A program made the position numbers and the translations under genes. The notes beneath the pieces were generated by a model. That model saw nothing but the letters and a program-made list of their open reading frames with translations. It ran no database searches and was not told the DNA's origin. Positions 9,464 through 18,558 of a stretch of DNA of 64,000 bases are shown here, in pieces. The stretch comes from Gardnerella vaginalis ATCC 14018 = JCM 11026 (lineage in GTDB: Bacteria > Actinomycetota > Actinomycetes > Actinomycetales > Bifidobacteriaceae), in contig NZ_AP012332.1 in the NCBI RefSeq assembly GCF_001042655.1, positions 1,488,001 to 1,552,000 of the forward strand, in the 5' to 3' direction. How positions within the stretch are numbered: position 1 is the stretch's first letter; every line of letters begins with the position of its first letter.

Positions 9464-9684
9464 TTTCTCATCCAATTGCGATACTCATCTGTTTTAAGTA
9501 TCTCCATAAAAATATTTTATCCTGCAGGATACAATTTTGCAATTTTTGCCATGATAACTTGTTATTTTGTAATAATTGTGTACACAATGGCGCTACTTTG
9601 GCATTACGTTGGGTGCTACATGTCTGCTACAATAAAGCAAAGCACGAATAACAAATTTATGATTCTAAGCTTAAAGGAAACGAC

Positions 9685-9906
9685 ATGACTTCTACAAAAA
9701 CGGTTAAAACAGGCAGATTAAGTGTAAGAGTTAATCCAGAAATACGAGATAGTGCATCGCAAGTTCTTGAACATTATGGTCTTGATATGAGTTCAGCAGT
9801 CAACCTATTTTTGTATCAGATTGTAAATACGCAACGTTTCCCATTTTCACTTGAAAGTTCTCCATATGAGCACTCTATTGATGAAGCTATGAAAGAAAAC
9901 CAATAG
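9685..9906 (+). pseudogene. dinJ: RelB/DinJ-family antitoxin, frameshifted at the C-terminus
   Basis: 73-aa ribbon-helix-helix antitoxin (LSVRVNPEIRDSASQVLEHYGLDMSSAVNLFLYQIV). AAAGGA precedes the ATG. The frame stops at TAG 9904, but the next frame continues from 9900 as PIAAGTVDDFAELMRNA to a TAA at 9951-9953, a credible native C-terminus. One base was therefore lost near 9900. The DNA-binding half is intact and the toxin-binding tail is replaced. The toxin remnant follows directly. Confidence 0.75.
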
Positions 9907-9945
9907 CTGCAGGTACTGTTGACGATTTTGCTGAGCTGATGCGCA

Positions 9946-10062
9946 ATGCCTAAACCGCCATTTTATAGTCCAATCTATCTGCGAGATGTTCTACTGTTGT
10001 ATCAAGTTAAAGAAGATTGCATTATATTCCTACGCTTAGGATCTCATGACGACTTATTCTAG
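9946..10062 (+). pseudogene. yafQ: YafQ-type toxin with large internal deletion
   Basis: A 38-codon frame begins MPKPPFYSPIYL, overlaps the restored dinJ stop (ATGCCTAA) as expected for a dinJ-yafQ operon, and ends LRLGSHDDLF, the typical YafQ C-terminus (LLLYQV...FLRLGSH-DLF). Full YafQ is about 90 aa, so roughly 50 residues are missing in frame, including the catalytic middle. It cannot be an active mRNA interferase. Confidence 0.75.
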
Positions 10063-10113
10063 TTAGCAAAAACTGTCACGATAACGCATGATTGCGTTGA
10101 GCATATTGAAAAA

Positions 10114-10165
10114 TAATATAATTTAGATTATTATAATTATGATTATAATAATCGCGATTATATTA
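10114..10165. repeat. AT-rich inverted repeat
   Basis: Nested arms: TAATATAAT (10114-10122) with ATTATATTA (10157-10165), and ATTATTATAAT (10127-10137) with ATTATAATAAT (10142-10152). One arm matches a second element at 23388-23422 nearly base for base. Function unknown. Confidence 0.7.
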
Positions 10166-10239
10166 ACTAGAGTGCAGATTCAGCAGCAATAAGATGCGCT
10201 GAAAAGTATTGCAATTATTGGCGTAACGGCAGGTGGAAT

Positions 10240-11691
10240 ATGGTTTTTGTTGGCAGACAAGACGAGTTACAAGTACTTGAAAAATTATATGAGAACAGCA
10301 AACACTCGTTCCAGATGGCAATAGTTTATGGTCGAAGACGAATAGGAAAAACTTCGCTTATTTCACAATTCTGTAAAAATAAGCACGCAATACTTTTTAC
10401 TGCTCGCGAGCAAACTAATATCGAGAATTTGCGTGATTTCTCGCGCACTGTGTACGACTTCTTCAATCTACCGTCAACTACAGGATCGTTTAATAATTGG
10501 AACGACGCTCTCGATTTTGTTGCGCAACAATCTAACGCCGTAGACCAGAATGCTCCTAAATCTCCACTTATTCTAGTTTTCGACGAATTTCCGTACGCAG
10601 CTCAAGCAGATAAATCCTTAGCGTCAACATTCCAAGTCGCAATAGATCATAAATTTAAAAACGCGAATATGACTCTTATTTTGTGCGGCAGTAACGAAGG
10701 ATTCATGGAAAGTGAAGTGCTTGGCAAAAAGAGTCCGCTTTATGGAAGACGTACCGCACAGATTCGCTTGCAACCATTTAATCTTTTTGAAGCATCTGAG
10801 CTTATGCCAAATAATGCTACTTGGGAAGATAAAATCAACTATTTTGCATCCCTTGGAGGAACACCATACTATATAGAGCAGTTAGATAATAAGTCTTCGT
10901 TTGCGGAAAATCTTGAGCAATTATGCTTTAACATTTCGGGAATTTTGTACGCTGAACCAGACATGCTCATGCGCCAGGAATTGCGCGATCCTTCAACATA
11001 CAATAGTGTGCTAAATGCTCTTGCTACGGGATGCAATACTCCGACTTTAATATCGGATCGCATTGGATTGCCAGCTACATCAGTGAACGTGTATTTGAAA
11101 ACATTAGAAGGCCTTGGATTAATTGAAAGAAATATTCCATTTGGCATGAATCCACTTCATTGCAAAAAAGGATTATGGCAGATTTGTGACCCATTCTTTG
11201 CGTATTGGTATAGGTTTGTAGCGCCTAATAAAGGATTGATCGAACGCGGACTTTCACACGCTGCCGCAAGTAGTGTTCTTGGCGGTGAGCATGAAGCGTT
11301 TAGTACTTTTGTAGGTCAACAGTTTGAGAAAATGTGCGAACAGTGGATTGTGCACCAATGCAAAGTTGACGGAATGGACTTTTTGCCAACTAAGTTAGGT
11401 AAATGGTGGGGTGCGGATCCTATTGCTCGTGAGCAAACCGATATTGATATTGTTGCAGAAGACGATATTAACAAGCAGCTTCTTATTGCAGAATGTAAGT
11501 GGCGTAATAATCTTAACGAAGCTGAAGCAGTGAGCAAGTTGTTGCAGCGCGCAACTTTAGTTGAGAATGCAAAAAATAGCGATTATAAGAAAATATTTAT
11601 GTTGTTTACAAAACATCCAACTTCTTACAATCCTCGTCATGCTAAAACAATCATCAACTTCGTTGACGCACAAACAATGTTTTTTAACTGA
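10240..11691 (+). CDS. AAA-type ATPase of the archaeal-ATPase/DUF234 family
   Basis: 483 aa. The N-terminal P-loop domain starts with VFVGRQDELQVLEKL and has Walker A GRRRIGKTSL at about 31-40 and Walker B LILVFDEFPY at about 108. A winged-helix segment (LISDRIGLPATSVNVYLKTLEGLGLI) follows near residue 280. The C-terminal DUF234 part has the PD-(D/E)XK-like features EQTDIDIVAEDD...LLIAECKWR. The Asp and the E-x-K are arranged as in that nuclease fold, so nuclease activity is possible but unproven. AGGTGG precedes the ATG. Single gene in an accessory region, flanked by repeats. Confidence 0.85.
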   Translation: MVFVGRQDELQVLEKLYENSKHSFQMAIVYGRRRIGKTSLISQFCKNKHAILFTAREQTNIENLRDFSRTVYDFFNLPSTTGSFNNWNDALDFVAQQSNAVDQNAPKSPLILVFDEFPYAAQADKSLASTFQVAIDHKFKNANMTLILCGSNEGFMESEVLGKKSPLYGRRTAQIRLQPFNLFEASELMPNNATWEDKINYFASLGGTPYYIEQLDNKSSFAENLEQLCFNISGILYAEPDMLMRQELRDPSTYNSVLNALATGCNTPTLISDRIGLPATSVNVYLKTLEGLGLIERNIPFGMNPLHCKKGLWQICDPFFAYWYRFVAPNKGLIERGLSHAAASSVLGGEHEAFSTFVGQQFEKMCEQWIVHQCKVDGMDFLPTKLGKWWGADPIAREQTDIDIVAEDDINKQLLIAECKWRNNLNEAEAVSKLLQRATLVENAKNSDYKKIFMLFTKHPTSYNPRHAKTIINFVDAQTMFFN

Positions 11692-11737
11692 TTGCGCGAC
11701 AATAGTTACGTACTATATCGCGCAGCCGAAATCACGC

Positions 11738-11784
11738 GTTATCGCGTCAGTTTTTATAAGATTTGCAATTTTTGTCACGATAAC
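11738..11784. repeat. dispersed palindromic repeat, copy B (degenerate)
   Basis: GTTATCGCGTCA (11738-11749) and TGTCACGATAAC (11773-11784) around TTTGCAATTTT. Lies between the DUF234 ATPase and the DUF2089 gene. Arms have diverged by two substitutions. Confidence 0.7.
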
Positions 11785-11976
11785 TTCATCTTCTCATATG
11801 TTATGTAAATATATATCTTTATTATTTTTGCGACAAAACGACAATTTTGGCGACATAAAAATGTCGCTTTGTGCCATATTTCCCATGTTTATTCTTGACA
11901 AACTCATACAGCAACTTTAATATTTTTAATAAAAGTTTAATTTAATTAAAGTTTATAGGCTGAAGAAAGGGGTGAT

Positions 11977-12270
11977 ATGGATCATATTCCAAGATGGATG
12001 GCTAATCTCACAGACGAAGACATGTCGTTTATAAAGAACTTTGTATTATCGTCTGGATCGTTAAAAGAAATGTCGCAAATGTATCAAGTCTCTTACCCAA
12101 CGATGAGAATCAGGCTTAACAGGCTCATTGAAAAAATTCAAATAAGCGACAATGAACCAGAAGACCCGTTCGTTCTTTTAGTAAAGAGTCTTGCTATTGA
12201 CGATAAATACGATGTTGACACAGCTCGAACACTCATAAACGAATATAGAAAAAGAAAGGATGAATCATGA
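11977..12270 (+). CDS. DUF2089-like HTH protein
   Basis: 97 aa. The segment LTDEDMSFIKNFVLSSGSLKEMSQMYQVSYPTMRIRLNRLI is typical of the DUF2089 C-terminal helix-turn-helix (residues about 10-55); the zinc-ribbon N-terminal part of longer members is absent. Probably a transcriptional regulator of the membrane protein it overlaps. AAAGGGG precedes the ATG. The stop overlaps the next start as ATGA. Confidence 0.75.
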   Translation: MDHIPRWMANLTDEDMSFIKNFVLSSGSLKEMSQMYQVSYPTMRIRLNRLIEKIQISDNEPEDPFVLLVKSLAIDDKYDVDTARTLINEYRKRKDES

Positions 12271-12440
12271 GCTATGCATTATTTGGTCCGATAATTGACA
12301 TTCTTATCGCACTTGCTATATGTGCTTTAGTGTTCTTTATCGCAAGAAGTCTTATTCGCTATGCGCATTCTCTTAAAAAGGACGATAAGTCATCTAAGCA
12401 GTCTGCAGAAGATAAAAGAATTGCGTTACAGGACTTATAA
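12267..12440 (+). CDS. small single-pass membrane protein
   Basis: 57 aa, translationally coupled to the DUF2089 gene. One hydrophobic helix (about residues 8-30, DILIALAICALVFFIARSL) followed by a charged tail rich in Lys, Ser and Glu. Probably membrane-anchored with a cytoplasmic tail; function unknown. Confidence 0.65.
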   Translation: MSYALFGPIIDILIALAICALVFFIARSLIRYAHSLKKDDKSSKQSAEDKRIALQDL

Positions 12441-12451
12441 AACACAAAAAC

Positions 12452-12504
12452 CGAGTTATCGTGGCAGTTTTTGCTAGATTTGCAATTTTTGCCACGATAA
12501 CTCG
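12452..12504. repeat. dispersed palindromic repeat, copy C
   Basis: Best-preserved hairpin of the family: 15-bp arms CGAGTTATCGTGGCA (12452-12466) and TGCCACGATAACTCG (12490-12504). It begins 11 bp after a stop codon, so it may act as a terminator for the DUF2089 unit. Confidence 0.8.
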
Positions 12505-12575
12505 ATATAAAATAGCAACGAAACAGCATTCTGCATCACATATTAACCGCTTACTTGCATCTGCTGCACAAAGGC

Positions 12576-12616
12576 GCGTCCAAATACTCGATTGAAAAGC
12601 GTCCAAATACTCGATT
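12576..12616. repeat. 23-bp-period direct repeat
   Basis: GCGTCCAAATACTCGATT occurs at 12576-12593 and again at 12599-12616. It lies just beyond the 3' end of the sensor kinase gene. Function unknown. Confidence 0.6.
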
Positions 12617-12659
12617 AAATCGCAAGAAAGCACAATAATTAATTATTCTTGCATAATGG

Positions 12660-13832
12660 CTATTTCTCTACATGAAGCGGAAGGTGTACATTAATAATCC
12701 ACGAATCGTCATCTTCAATAACTTTAAAAGTTCCGCCAACGCGTTCCGCAAGCATCTTATGAAGACGCAGTCCATATCCTAATTGCAAGTTAGCAAGAAT
12801 ACCGCGTTGCGCACTATTTATACACGTAATATGACATTCATGGTCATTAAGCATTACATTCATAGCATATTCTTTAGGTTTTGCAGCATGCTTTTTTACG
12901 TTTGCAAGTAGTTCTCGACAAATATATTCAATTTGAGCACATTCTTCAAAAGGCAAACGCATTGATCGAGAATCTTCAGCAGTTAAATCACTACTCAAGT
13001 CAATGGAACCAATATAGCCAAGCTTTTCAAATGACTTTTGTTCACAGTCAAATAAAACACGTAAGCCTGTGCAAAAATCTTTATAACATGTAGTAGATTG
13101 CATAACATCACCAGTGCTTGCAGTTGTAGCATTGTCAAGAAAAGAAATGATATTGCGTGCTTTATGAATAGTTGTAGTAGCACATTGAAGAATCTCTCGT
13201 GAATTTTCATGCTCTTGGTCATGAGTCGTTTGAGGTTCAATAGATTGTTGTGCCATCATCATAATACTGGAAAGCTCATTAGTTACTTCATCGTGCATGC
13301 GAATTGCCGCAATAGTGGCATATTTTTGAAAAACGTTGTAACGTTGCGCAAATAACTGTTCCTGTTGCTGGTGAATAGTAGAAATATAGTATTTTACGAT
13401 TGCGCTAGAAATAAGAGTGATAAGAAGCCACCACCCCAACACATAAGCGTTTTGAAAATCGCATATAATAAAGAGCCATGAAGATACTCCGCAAGAAGCA
13501 AGCACGGTGTACCAAGGTTGAGTAATTACAGCAATTGCCAAACAAATCAATATGGTAAGCATCATAGATGAATAGTTGATATTGGGTGCAACAATTACCA
13601 ACGGCATCCAAATGAGCACAATAAAAGATGCTTTACGTGGCCATATTGCAATGCATAAGCAGATTACAATCCATACTATTTCAACTGTAATTGCATGCCA
13701 ATTAGAGTAGTAATGAAGATTATTATAGGAACAAATTTCAAGAATCAAAGTACAACTTATGATTGCACCAATTCCAATTTTCTGCCAAGCATCATGCGGC
13801 AAAAAATTGATCATACGCGTTAATAATTTCAT
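12660..13832 (-). CDS. sensor histidine kinase (first of two paralogous systems)
   Basis: 390 aa. Five or six hydrophobic segments fill residues 15-150. The dimerisation segment has RMHDEVTNELSSIMMMAQQ (phosphoacceptor His near 178) and resembles HisKA_3. The ATPase part has the N-box RELLANVKKHA near 310 and GYGLRLHKMLAERVGGTF near 355. Pairs with the LuxR-type regulator just upstream (34 bp gap). Overall similar in plan and sequence to the kinase at 15296-16519, so the two systems are tandem duplicates. Signal unknown. Confidence 0.85.
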   Translation of the reverse strand: MKLLTRMINFLPHDAWQKIGIGAIISCTLILEICSYNNLHYYSNWHAITVEIVWIVICLCIAIWPRKASFIVLIWMPLVIVAPNINYSSMMLTILICLAIAVITQPWYTVLASCGVSSWLFIICDFQNAYVLGWWLLITLISSAIVKYYISTIHQQQEQLFAQRYNVFQKYATIAAIRMHDEVTNELSSIMMMAQQSIEPQTTHDQEHENSREILQCATTTIHKARNIISFLDNATTASTGDVMQSTTCYKDFCTGLRVLFDCEQKSFEKLGYIGSIDLSSDLTAEDSRSMRLPFEECAQIEYICRELLANVKKHAAKPKEYAMNVMLNDHECHITCINSAQRGILANLQLGYGLRLHKMLAERVGGTFKVIEDDDSWIINVHLPLHVEK

Positions 13833-13866
13833 AACTACCTACTTTTACACGTTAATTTCTTACACG

Positions 13867-14520
13867 TTATATATCATGCGAATACTTTGCGAGCGCAGCA
13901 AGCGCCTGCATGCGACTTTTAACTTGAAGTTTTCCATAAATACGCCGTAAATGCGTGTTGACTGTTGAAACTTTCACATTAAGCTGATCTGCAATCTCTT
14001 TCGTAGAAGATCCCTGTTTGCACAAGCGCATAATTTCCGATTCTTGAGGAGACAAAACTGAAGTCTTCGGAAGTTGAGAAATCATATTAAATGATTCTTG
14101 CGGAGTGTGAAAATAGTCAATATATTGTGGCAATTCTGGGCAACCGTAGCTTGTTGCGCGCGATTGGATGGCTGCAACTACGTCTGCTAAATTGTCTTTA
14201 TGTACTAGCGCTTGACCACCCGACTTAGCAACTTGCAATACGTATTCATCTAGCATGTAGGAAGTAATGCCAATTAAAACAATATTGCTATTGCGCTCGC
14301 GAATTGCCTTAATTACATCAACACCACTCATTTCTCTCATTGACATATCTACTAAAAGTACGTCAGGAGTATTCTCTGCAACGCAACGATGAATAGCTTG
14401 TTTTGCAGAAGAACACATCCATGCACAAACAAAGTTTTCAGGCAAACGACTTTTAAGAAGAAGTTGCATATATCGCAATACAAGCGTGTCATTATCAACA
14501 ATTGCGTAAGTAGTGTTCAT
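13867..14520 (-). CDS. response regulator, NarL/LuxR family (system 1)
   Basis: 217 aa. Receiver domain 1-120 with acidic pair DND at about 9-11, phospho-Asp in VLLVDMSM near 57 and the Lys of VHKDN near 106. The C-terminal LuxR HTH (about 150-212) has LSPQESEIMRLCKQGSSTKEIADQLNVKVSTVNTHLRRIYGKL. Transcribed ahead of its kinase. Shares YAIVDND, DMSM-x-MSGV-VI-AIRE and NIVLIG-TSY with the regulator at 16513-17253. Confidence 0.9.
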   Translation of the reverse strand: MNTTYAIVDNDTLVLRYMQLLLKSRLPENFVCAWMCSSAKQAIHRCVAENTPDVLLVDMSMREMSGVDVIKAIRERNSNIVLIGITSYMLDEYVLQVAKSGGQALVHKDNLADVVAAIQSRATSYGCPELPQYIDYFHTPQESFNMISQLPKTSVLSPQESEIMRLCKQGSSTKEIADQLNVKVSTVNTHLRRIYGKLQVKSRMQALAALAKYSHDI

Positions 14521-14554
14521 ACAATATATGATATCTTGTTTTGGAATCCGCTTA

Positions 14555-15016
14555 TCAAGAGATGTGCGATTGTATTGTTTTTCTCAAATTATCAAGATTG
14601 TACACATTAAAGTGCCATACGCTAGCACTTTCCGTTGGCACACTCCATTCTTCGGTTTTGCCATTCGCAGTAAAACGAATTATTTGAGTTGTTGGTTTAC
14701 TTATAACTTCAAAATTAGTGAGTTGATTCCACGCAATACGACGAAGATACTTATCGTCTAATTTAGCTAGATTACCCGAGCCTAAAATGACATTCGGATT
14801 AACAATAATAAACTCATTATTAGTGGCAGCAATAATACGCGCAACAACGCCTTGCGCTACATAGAATAATTTAGGTAACAAAAATAGTTTGATTAAATCT
14901 TTCCACCAAGGGTCGTATTTCATTGTAAATACATACGTCTTATCAACTGAAAGATTGTGATCTTTAAAATACTTGACGATATCTTCTTCTCGTATACCGC
15001 GCAAAGGATTAGTCAT
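14555..15016 (-). CDS. uncharacterised protein, PH-like
   Basis: 153 aa from ATG 15016, chosen because GAGGAGG lies eight bases upstream. No signal peptide; one weakly hydrophobic stretch (LIKLFLLPKLFYVAQGVVARII). The rest is predicted beta-rich (EFIIVNPNVILGSG, QIIRFTANGKTEEWSVP), reminiscent of bacterial PH-like domains, but this is a guess. Lies between the two tandem two-component systems and ends 34 bp before the first regulator gene. Confidence 0.6.
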   Translation of the reverse strand: MTNPLRGIREEDIVKYFKDHNLSVDKTYVFTMKYDPWWKDLIKLFLLPKLFYVAQGVVARIIAATNNEFIIVNPNVILGSGNLAKLDDKYLRRIAWNQLTNFEVISKPTTQIIRFTANGKTEEWSVPTESASVWHFNVYNLDNLRKTIQSHIS

Positions 15017-15180
15017 AATAAGCACCTCCTCGTGATTCTTGTTTTGTAAATTATCAACATACTAACGTGCAGATTTTATCTACACAAATAAGCGTACCTA
15101 TTTTTAACGATAGTGCTTTTAGAAAACTTTTAAAAAACTTTTACTATTAGCAGTTTGTATGTTCTCAACAATCAACATTT

Positions 15181-15277
15181 AAGAATATTTCCGTTTTGGA
15201 ATTATTTTTAAATAGAGGCGTACTTATGGAGTTATCGTGGCAGATTCTGTTAGATTTGCGATTTTTGCCACGATAAC
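15181..15277. repeat. dispersed palindromic repeat, copy D
   Basis: Arms GTTATCGTGGCA (15231-15242) and TGCCACGATAAC (15266-15277). The preceding 50 bp, with TTTCCGTTTTGGAATTATTT, match copy A at about nine bases in ten. Ends 18 bp beyond the 3' end of the second kinase gene. Confidence 0.8.
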
Positions 15278-15295
15278 GCAAGAGTCTGATTGATA

Positions 15296-16519
15296 CTAGT
15301 TTAGCGGAATAACAACATTGACCAGCCAAGTGTCGTCATCTTTTTGCGCGCTTAAAGATCCACCTAAACGTTCCACAGATTTTTTGTGGAATAGTAGACC
15401 TTTGCCAAAAACAAGTCTTTCGCCAAACTTATTCAACGTCGAAATCGAATTCATACACATTATTCTGCATTCGCGCTTATCAACCGTAACGTTCATAGAA
15501 AAATCAACGCTAGTATTGCAATGCTTACGAATATTAGTAAGCAGCTCGCTGCACATGCGAATAGCACATTGAGCTTTTTCAGTACTAATAGTTGCAGATG
15601 CAGTAAAATCACCACTCCCCGAACTTTTATCATTCACTGTTAGAGAGCCATAGTACCCAAGCTGCTCGCAAATCTTACGTTCAGCCTGTAAGCGTGCGCG
15701 AATATTGCATAAGAAATCAGTCAAACTTATGCGATTATTGCTATTAGAACTATAAATAAACTGCGTGCTGGCAATATTTGAATCTAAAGAATCATCATAC
15801 TTATGCTCAGCTTGTTCAAGTAGATTAATAACAAGTCGCGTTTTAGAAAGCGCATTACGAGAATGCTCAACAATCTGCTCTAGCGACTCTTTTGTATGAT
15901 CACTTTTCTCGGTATACAAAGCATCAGTCGCAAGCAATGTAATATCCGTAATCTCATTGTTCACATCGTCGTGCAATTGCAATGCAACAGAAGCAATATA
16001 AGACTGGAACTCACTGCGCACAATATCCATTTTTGCGCGATTATTTTCCTCCAACATGTTCAAATACTTGCGCAAAGCGTAGCCACAAATCATGGAAATA
16101 AGAATAAAACAAGGGAAAGTAAGCGGAATGTACGCAATTTTTGCAAAGTACATAATATTCAGCGAAACTATGTACGCACAAAGCAAATACTTCCACGAAT
16201 CGTAAAAGCCTGCAACAAACATGCTAGCGATCAATGAAAAAAGAAAGCAAGTTGCATTTACGCCTGGTACTGCTAACGTTACGCAATATAAAATCGGAGT
16301 TACGAGGGATATTTGACGAGGAAAAGCAATCAAAAGAAATATTGCGAACATCCAAACGTATTGGCACACAGATTGTAATGGATTATGCCACAAACCAGCT
16401 GTATTGCAAGATTGCACATCCATTGACACTACAAGAATCGCCAATATTATGAATAAAGTTCGCTGAATTTTCCAGCTTTTAACCAACTCAATAACGCGCG
16501 AAAATGTTTTCATTAACAT
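15296..16519 (-). CDS. sensor histidine kinase (second paralogous system)
   Basis: 407 aa. Hydrophobic segments in residues 18-150, then a short helix and the phosphoacceptor segment LQLHDDVNNEITDITLLA near 190. The ATPase part has MCSELLTNIRKH near 315 and FGKGLLFHKKSVERLGG near 375. The start (ATG 16519, or 16513) overlaps the stop of the preceding regulator, so the pair is coupled. Paralogue of the kinase at 12660-13832. Confidence 0.85.
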   Translation of the reverse strand: MLMKTFSRVIELVKSWKIQRTLFIILAILVVSMDVQSCNTAGLWHNPLQSVCQYVWMFAIFLLIAFPRQISLVTPILYCVTLAVPGVNATCFLFSLIASMFVAGFYDSWKYLLCAYIVSLNIMYFAKIAYIPLTFPCFILISMICGYALRKYLNMLEENNRAKMDIVRSEFQSYIASVALQLHDDVNNEITDITLLATDALYTEKSDHTKESLEQIVEHSRNALSKTRLVINLLEQAEHKYDDSLDSNIASTQFIYSSNSNNRISLTDFLCNIRARLQAERKICEQLGYYGSLTVNDKSSGSGDFTASATISTEKAQCAIRMCSELLTNIRKHCNTSVDFSMNVTVDKRECRIMCMNSISTLNKFGERLVFGKGLLFHKKSVERLGGSLSAQKDDDTWLVNVVIPLN

Positions 16520-17253
16520 GCGTTATCCGTTTCTTGCAAAAGATTCGGATGATTCTGCGGCGAATCATTAAAATATTGCATATTGCTATTTTGCTCACGA
16601 TTTTGCATTGCAGCAAACGCGGATATTGCTTGCACTCGGTTAGAAACATGTAATTTTTTGTAAATTCTATGAATATGCGTGTTAATAGTGTTTGGCATAA
16701 GACCAAGTTGAGACGCAATCTGATTCGTTGTGTACCCTTTAGCAAGCAGATCCATAATTTTTAGTTCTTGAGGCGGCAAAACGCTGCGCGATCTTGATTT
16801 AGAAAGTCTAATAAAAGATTCTTGCGGAGTAGCAAAATCGTAAGCAACATCTTTAACACATCGGCAGCCATACGCATGCTGATTATCGCAATATTGCAAA
16901 GCTTCTGCTAGTCCTTTGAAATTGTCTTTAGCAACCATTGCTTGCCCACCAACTTGCGCAACCATCGAAGCGTAGGATCTACAATCATACGAAGTCATGC
17001 CAATTAAAACAATATTGTTGTTTTGTTCACGAATTGCGCGTATTACCTCTACTCCAGACATGTCTTTCATTGACATATCTATCAAAATATAATCCGGAGT
17101 AGTTTTTGTTACTTGGCAATATTTCAAAGCTTGCACGCCTGATTTTACGCACCATTTGCACACGTACTCGCTTGGCAAAAGCTTGCTGAGCACGTTTCGC
17201 ATAACCGCTAAAACTAATGGGTCGTTATCTACTATTGCATACGTTTTTGGCAT
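16513..17253 (-). CDS. response regulator, NarL/LuxR family (system 2)
   Basis: 246 aa. Receiver domain with DND near residue 9, phospho-Asp in ILIDMSMKDMSGV near 58 and Lys in VAKDN; LuxR HTH with LPPQELKIMDLLAKGYTTNQIASQLGLMPNTINTHIHRIYKKL. A 30-residue tail rich in Asn and Gln follows the HTH, absent from its paralogue. Overlaps its kinase by 7 bp. Confidence 0.9.
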   Translation of the reverse strand: MPKTYAIVDNDPLVLAVMRNVLSKLLPSEYVCKWCVKSGVQALKYCQVTKTTPDYILIDMSMKDMSGVEVIRAIREQNNNIVLIGMTSYDCRSYASMVAQVGGQAMVAKDNFKGLAEALQYCDNQHAYGCRCVKDVAYDFATPQESFIRLSKSRSRSVLPPQELKIMDLLAKGYTTNQIASQLGLMPNTINTHIHRIYKKLHVSNRVQAISAFAAMQNREQNSNMQYFNDSPQNHPNLLQETDNAC

Positions 17254-17445
17254 AATGGCTTTCTTGCAATCACACGCTACTTTTCTTATATTCTACTTTA
17301 TAAACGCGCGCAAAGTAGGGCAAATCGTGTAGTAATAAATGATTACAAGTAATGCATGTAAGTCAAACTTGGTTATAATAAGTAACAATATGCGACTTTT
17401 GGTTGCGTTGAAATTCATCTTTAATAATGATTGCAGCAGGATTAT

Positions 17446-17949
17446 ATGACAAAACGACTAATAGTATTGCACTCCGCAGAAGTAGCTGCGATGGCGCTTG
17501 CCTCAACAGCTGCTTTTATGCGTAGCTTTGACTTTTTCGCTTTGTGGCTTGTTCTAGGACTTCTTTCTGTTGCATTGTATTCTTATGCATATTTTTTCTT
17601 GCGCAAAAGCGTTATTAAAGAAAAAAATGCGTATATAGAAAATAATATATCTAAGCTTAGCTGTGCGGGCACTAACAGCATAAGTAGTGATGTTGAGAAT
17701 ATAGAGAACAGCAAAGATTACATAATTACTCTTGAGCAAGAGCGCAAAAAAGTCGAATCACAAAATAAGCAAATACTCAACAATTACTCGAATAATTTAA
17801 CAAATATTATTACATGCTTTATTTGTGGGCTTATTCACGTTCCTTGGATTTATTACTACGGAATTGCAAATGGCGTCTTAACATTGGTGATTTTGTGGCG
17901 ATCAATAAAGCGCCCACAAGGGCACCCTATTGATCAAAGCGATCTTTAA
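17446..17949 (+). CDS. uncharacterised membrane protein with central coiled coil
   Basis: 167 aa from ATG 17446 (AGCAGGA upstream; a TTG at 17431 is the alternative). Two N-terminal membrane helices (about 8-55), a charged Asn/Glu/Lys-rich coiled-coil middle (about 60-115, ITLEQERKKVESQNKQ), and two C-terminal hydrophobic segments. Divergent from the second two-component system. No family recognised. Confidence 0.6.
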   Translation: MTKRLIVLHSAEVAAMALASTAAFMRSFDFFALWLVLGLLSVALYSYAYFFLRKSVIKEKNAYIENNISKLSCAGTNSISSDVENIENSKDYIITLEQERKKVESQNKQILNNYSNNLTNIITCFICGLIHVPWIYYYGIANGVLTLVILWRSIKRPQGHPIDQSDL

Positions 17950-17975
17950 GGATTTAAGGCTTTAAGGATTTAAGC

Positions 17976-18323
17976 TTATTGTTGATCTTCCATTGAAAGA
18001 TTTAATCCTTTTGCGGCATTGCGAAAATATTCTATATGGTCGCCATAGCCGTCTGCAATAATAGCGTCTTCTTTTACAACAAAAGAGCCATTTTCTAGCA
18101 CAATATATTTTGTAAAGACTTCTTCTAATTGCTTAGCTAATTCATCAATTTCATCTTGTGAAAGCTCTTCGCTACTATTTTCCGCAAAGTTATCTTCCTG
18201 CTTTTGAATTTGATTAATGCTATTTTCACTAACATTTCCTATTTTGTTTACGCTATCTTCTGGCTGCCAAGAGTTTATACCAAAATCACTCATGCTTACA
18301 CTACCCATATCTGCGCTACTCAT
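17976..18323 (-). CDS. uncharacterised small acidic protein
   Basis: 115 aa, strongly acidic, no membrane segment. The first 45 residues are low-complexity (Ser, Asn, Gln); a helix SQDEIDELAKQLEEVFTKYIV follows. AAGGAG precedes the ATG by eight bases. Tail-to-tail with the preceding membrane-protein gene. No family recognised. Confidence 0.55.
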   Translation of the reverse strand: MSSADMGSVSMSDFGINSWQPEDSVNKIGNVSENSINQIQKQEDNFAENSSEELSQDEIDELAKQLEEVFTKYIVLENGSFVVKEDAIIADGYGDHIEYFRNAAKGLNLSMEDQQ

Positions 18324-18558
18324 GTTTGTATCTCCTTGTATCTGTAACGTATTTGCGCAACATATTTGTGCGTTGCTTTAACTCTAATTACAAACATTTT
18401 CCGTGCAATCTTGAGTACTAAGTTCTGAGTACATAATATTGCTCGAAGACTTGCGGCATTTATACTAGAAATACAAAATACATACGAACGATAGGCAGCG
18501 TACACAAATTAGCTACAATGCTCACGAACAAAACAGCAAATTGGAAGGGAAACAACTC

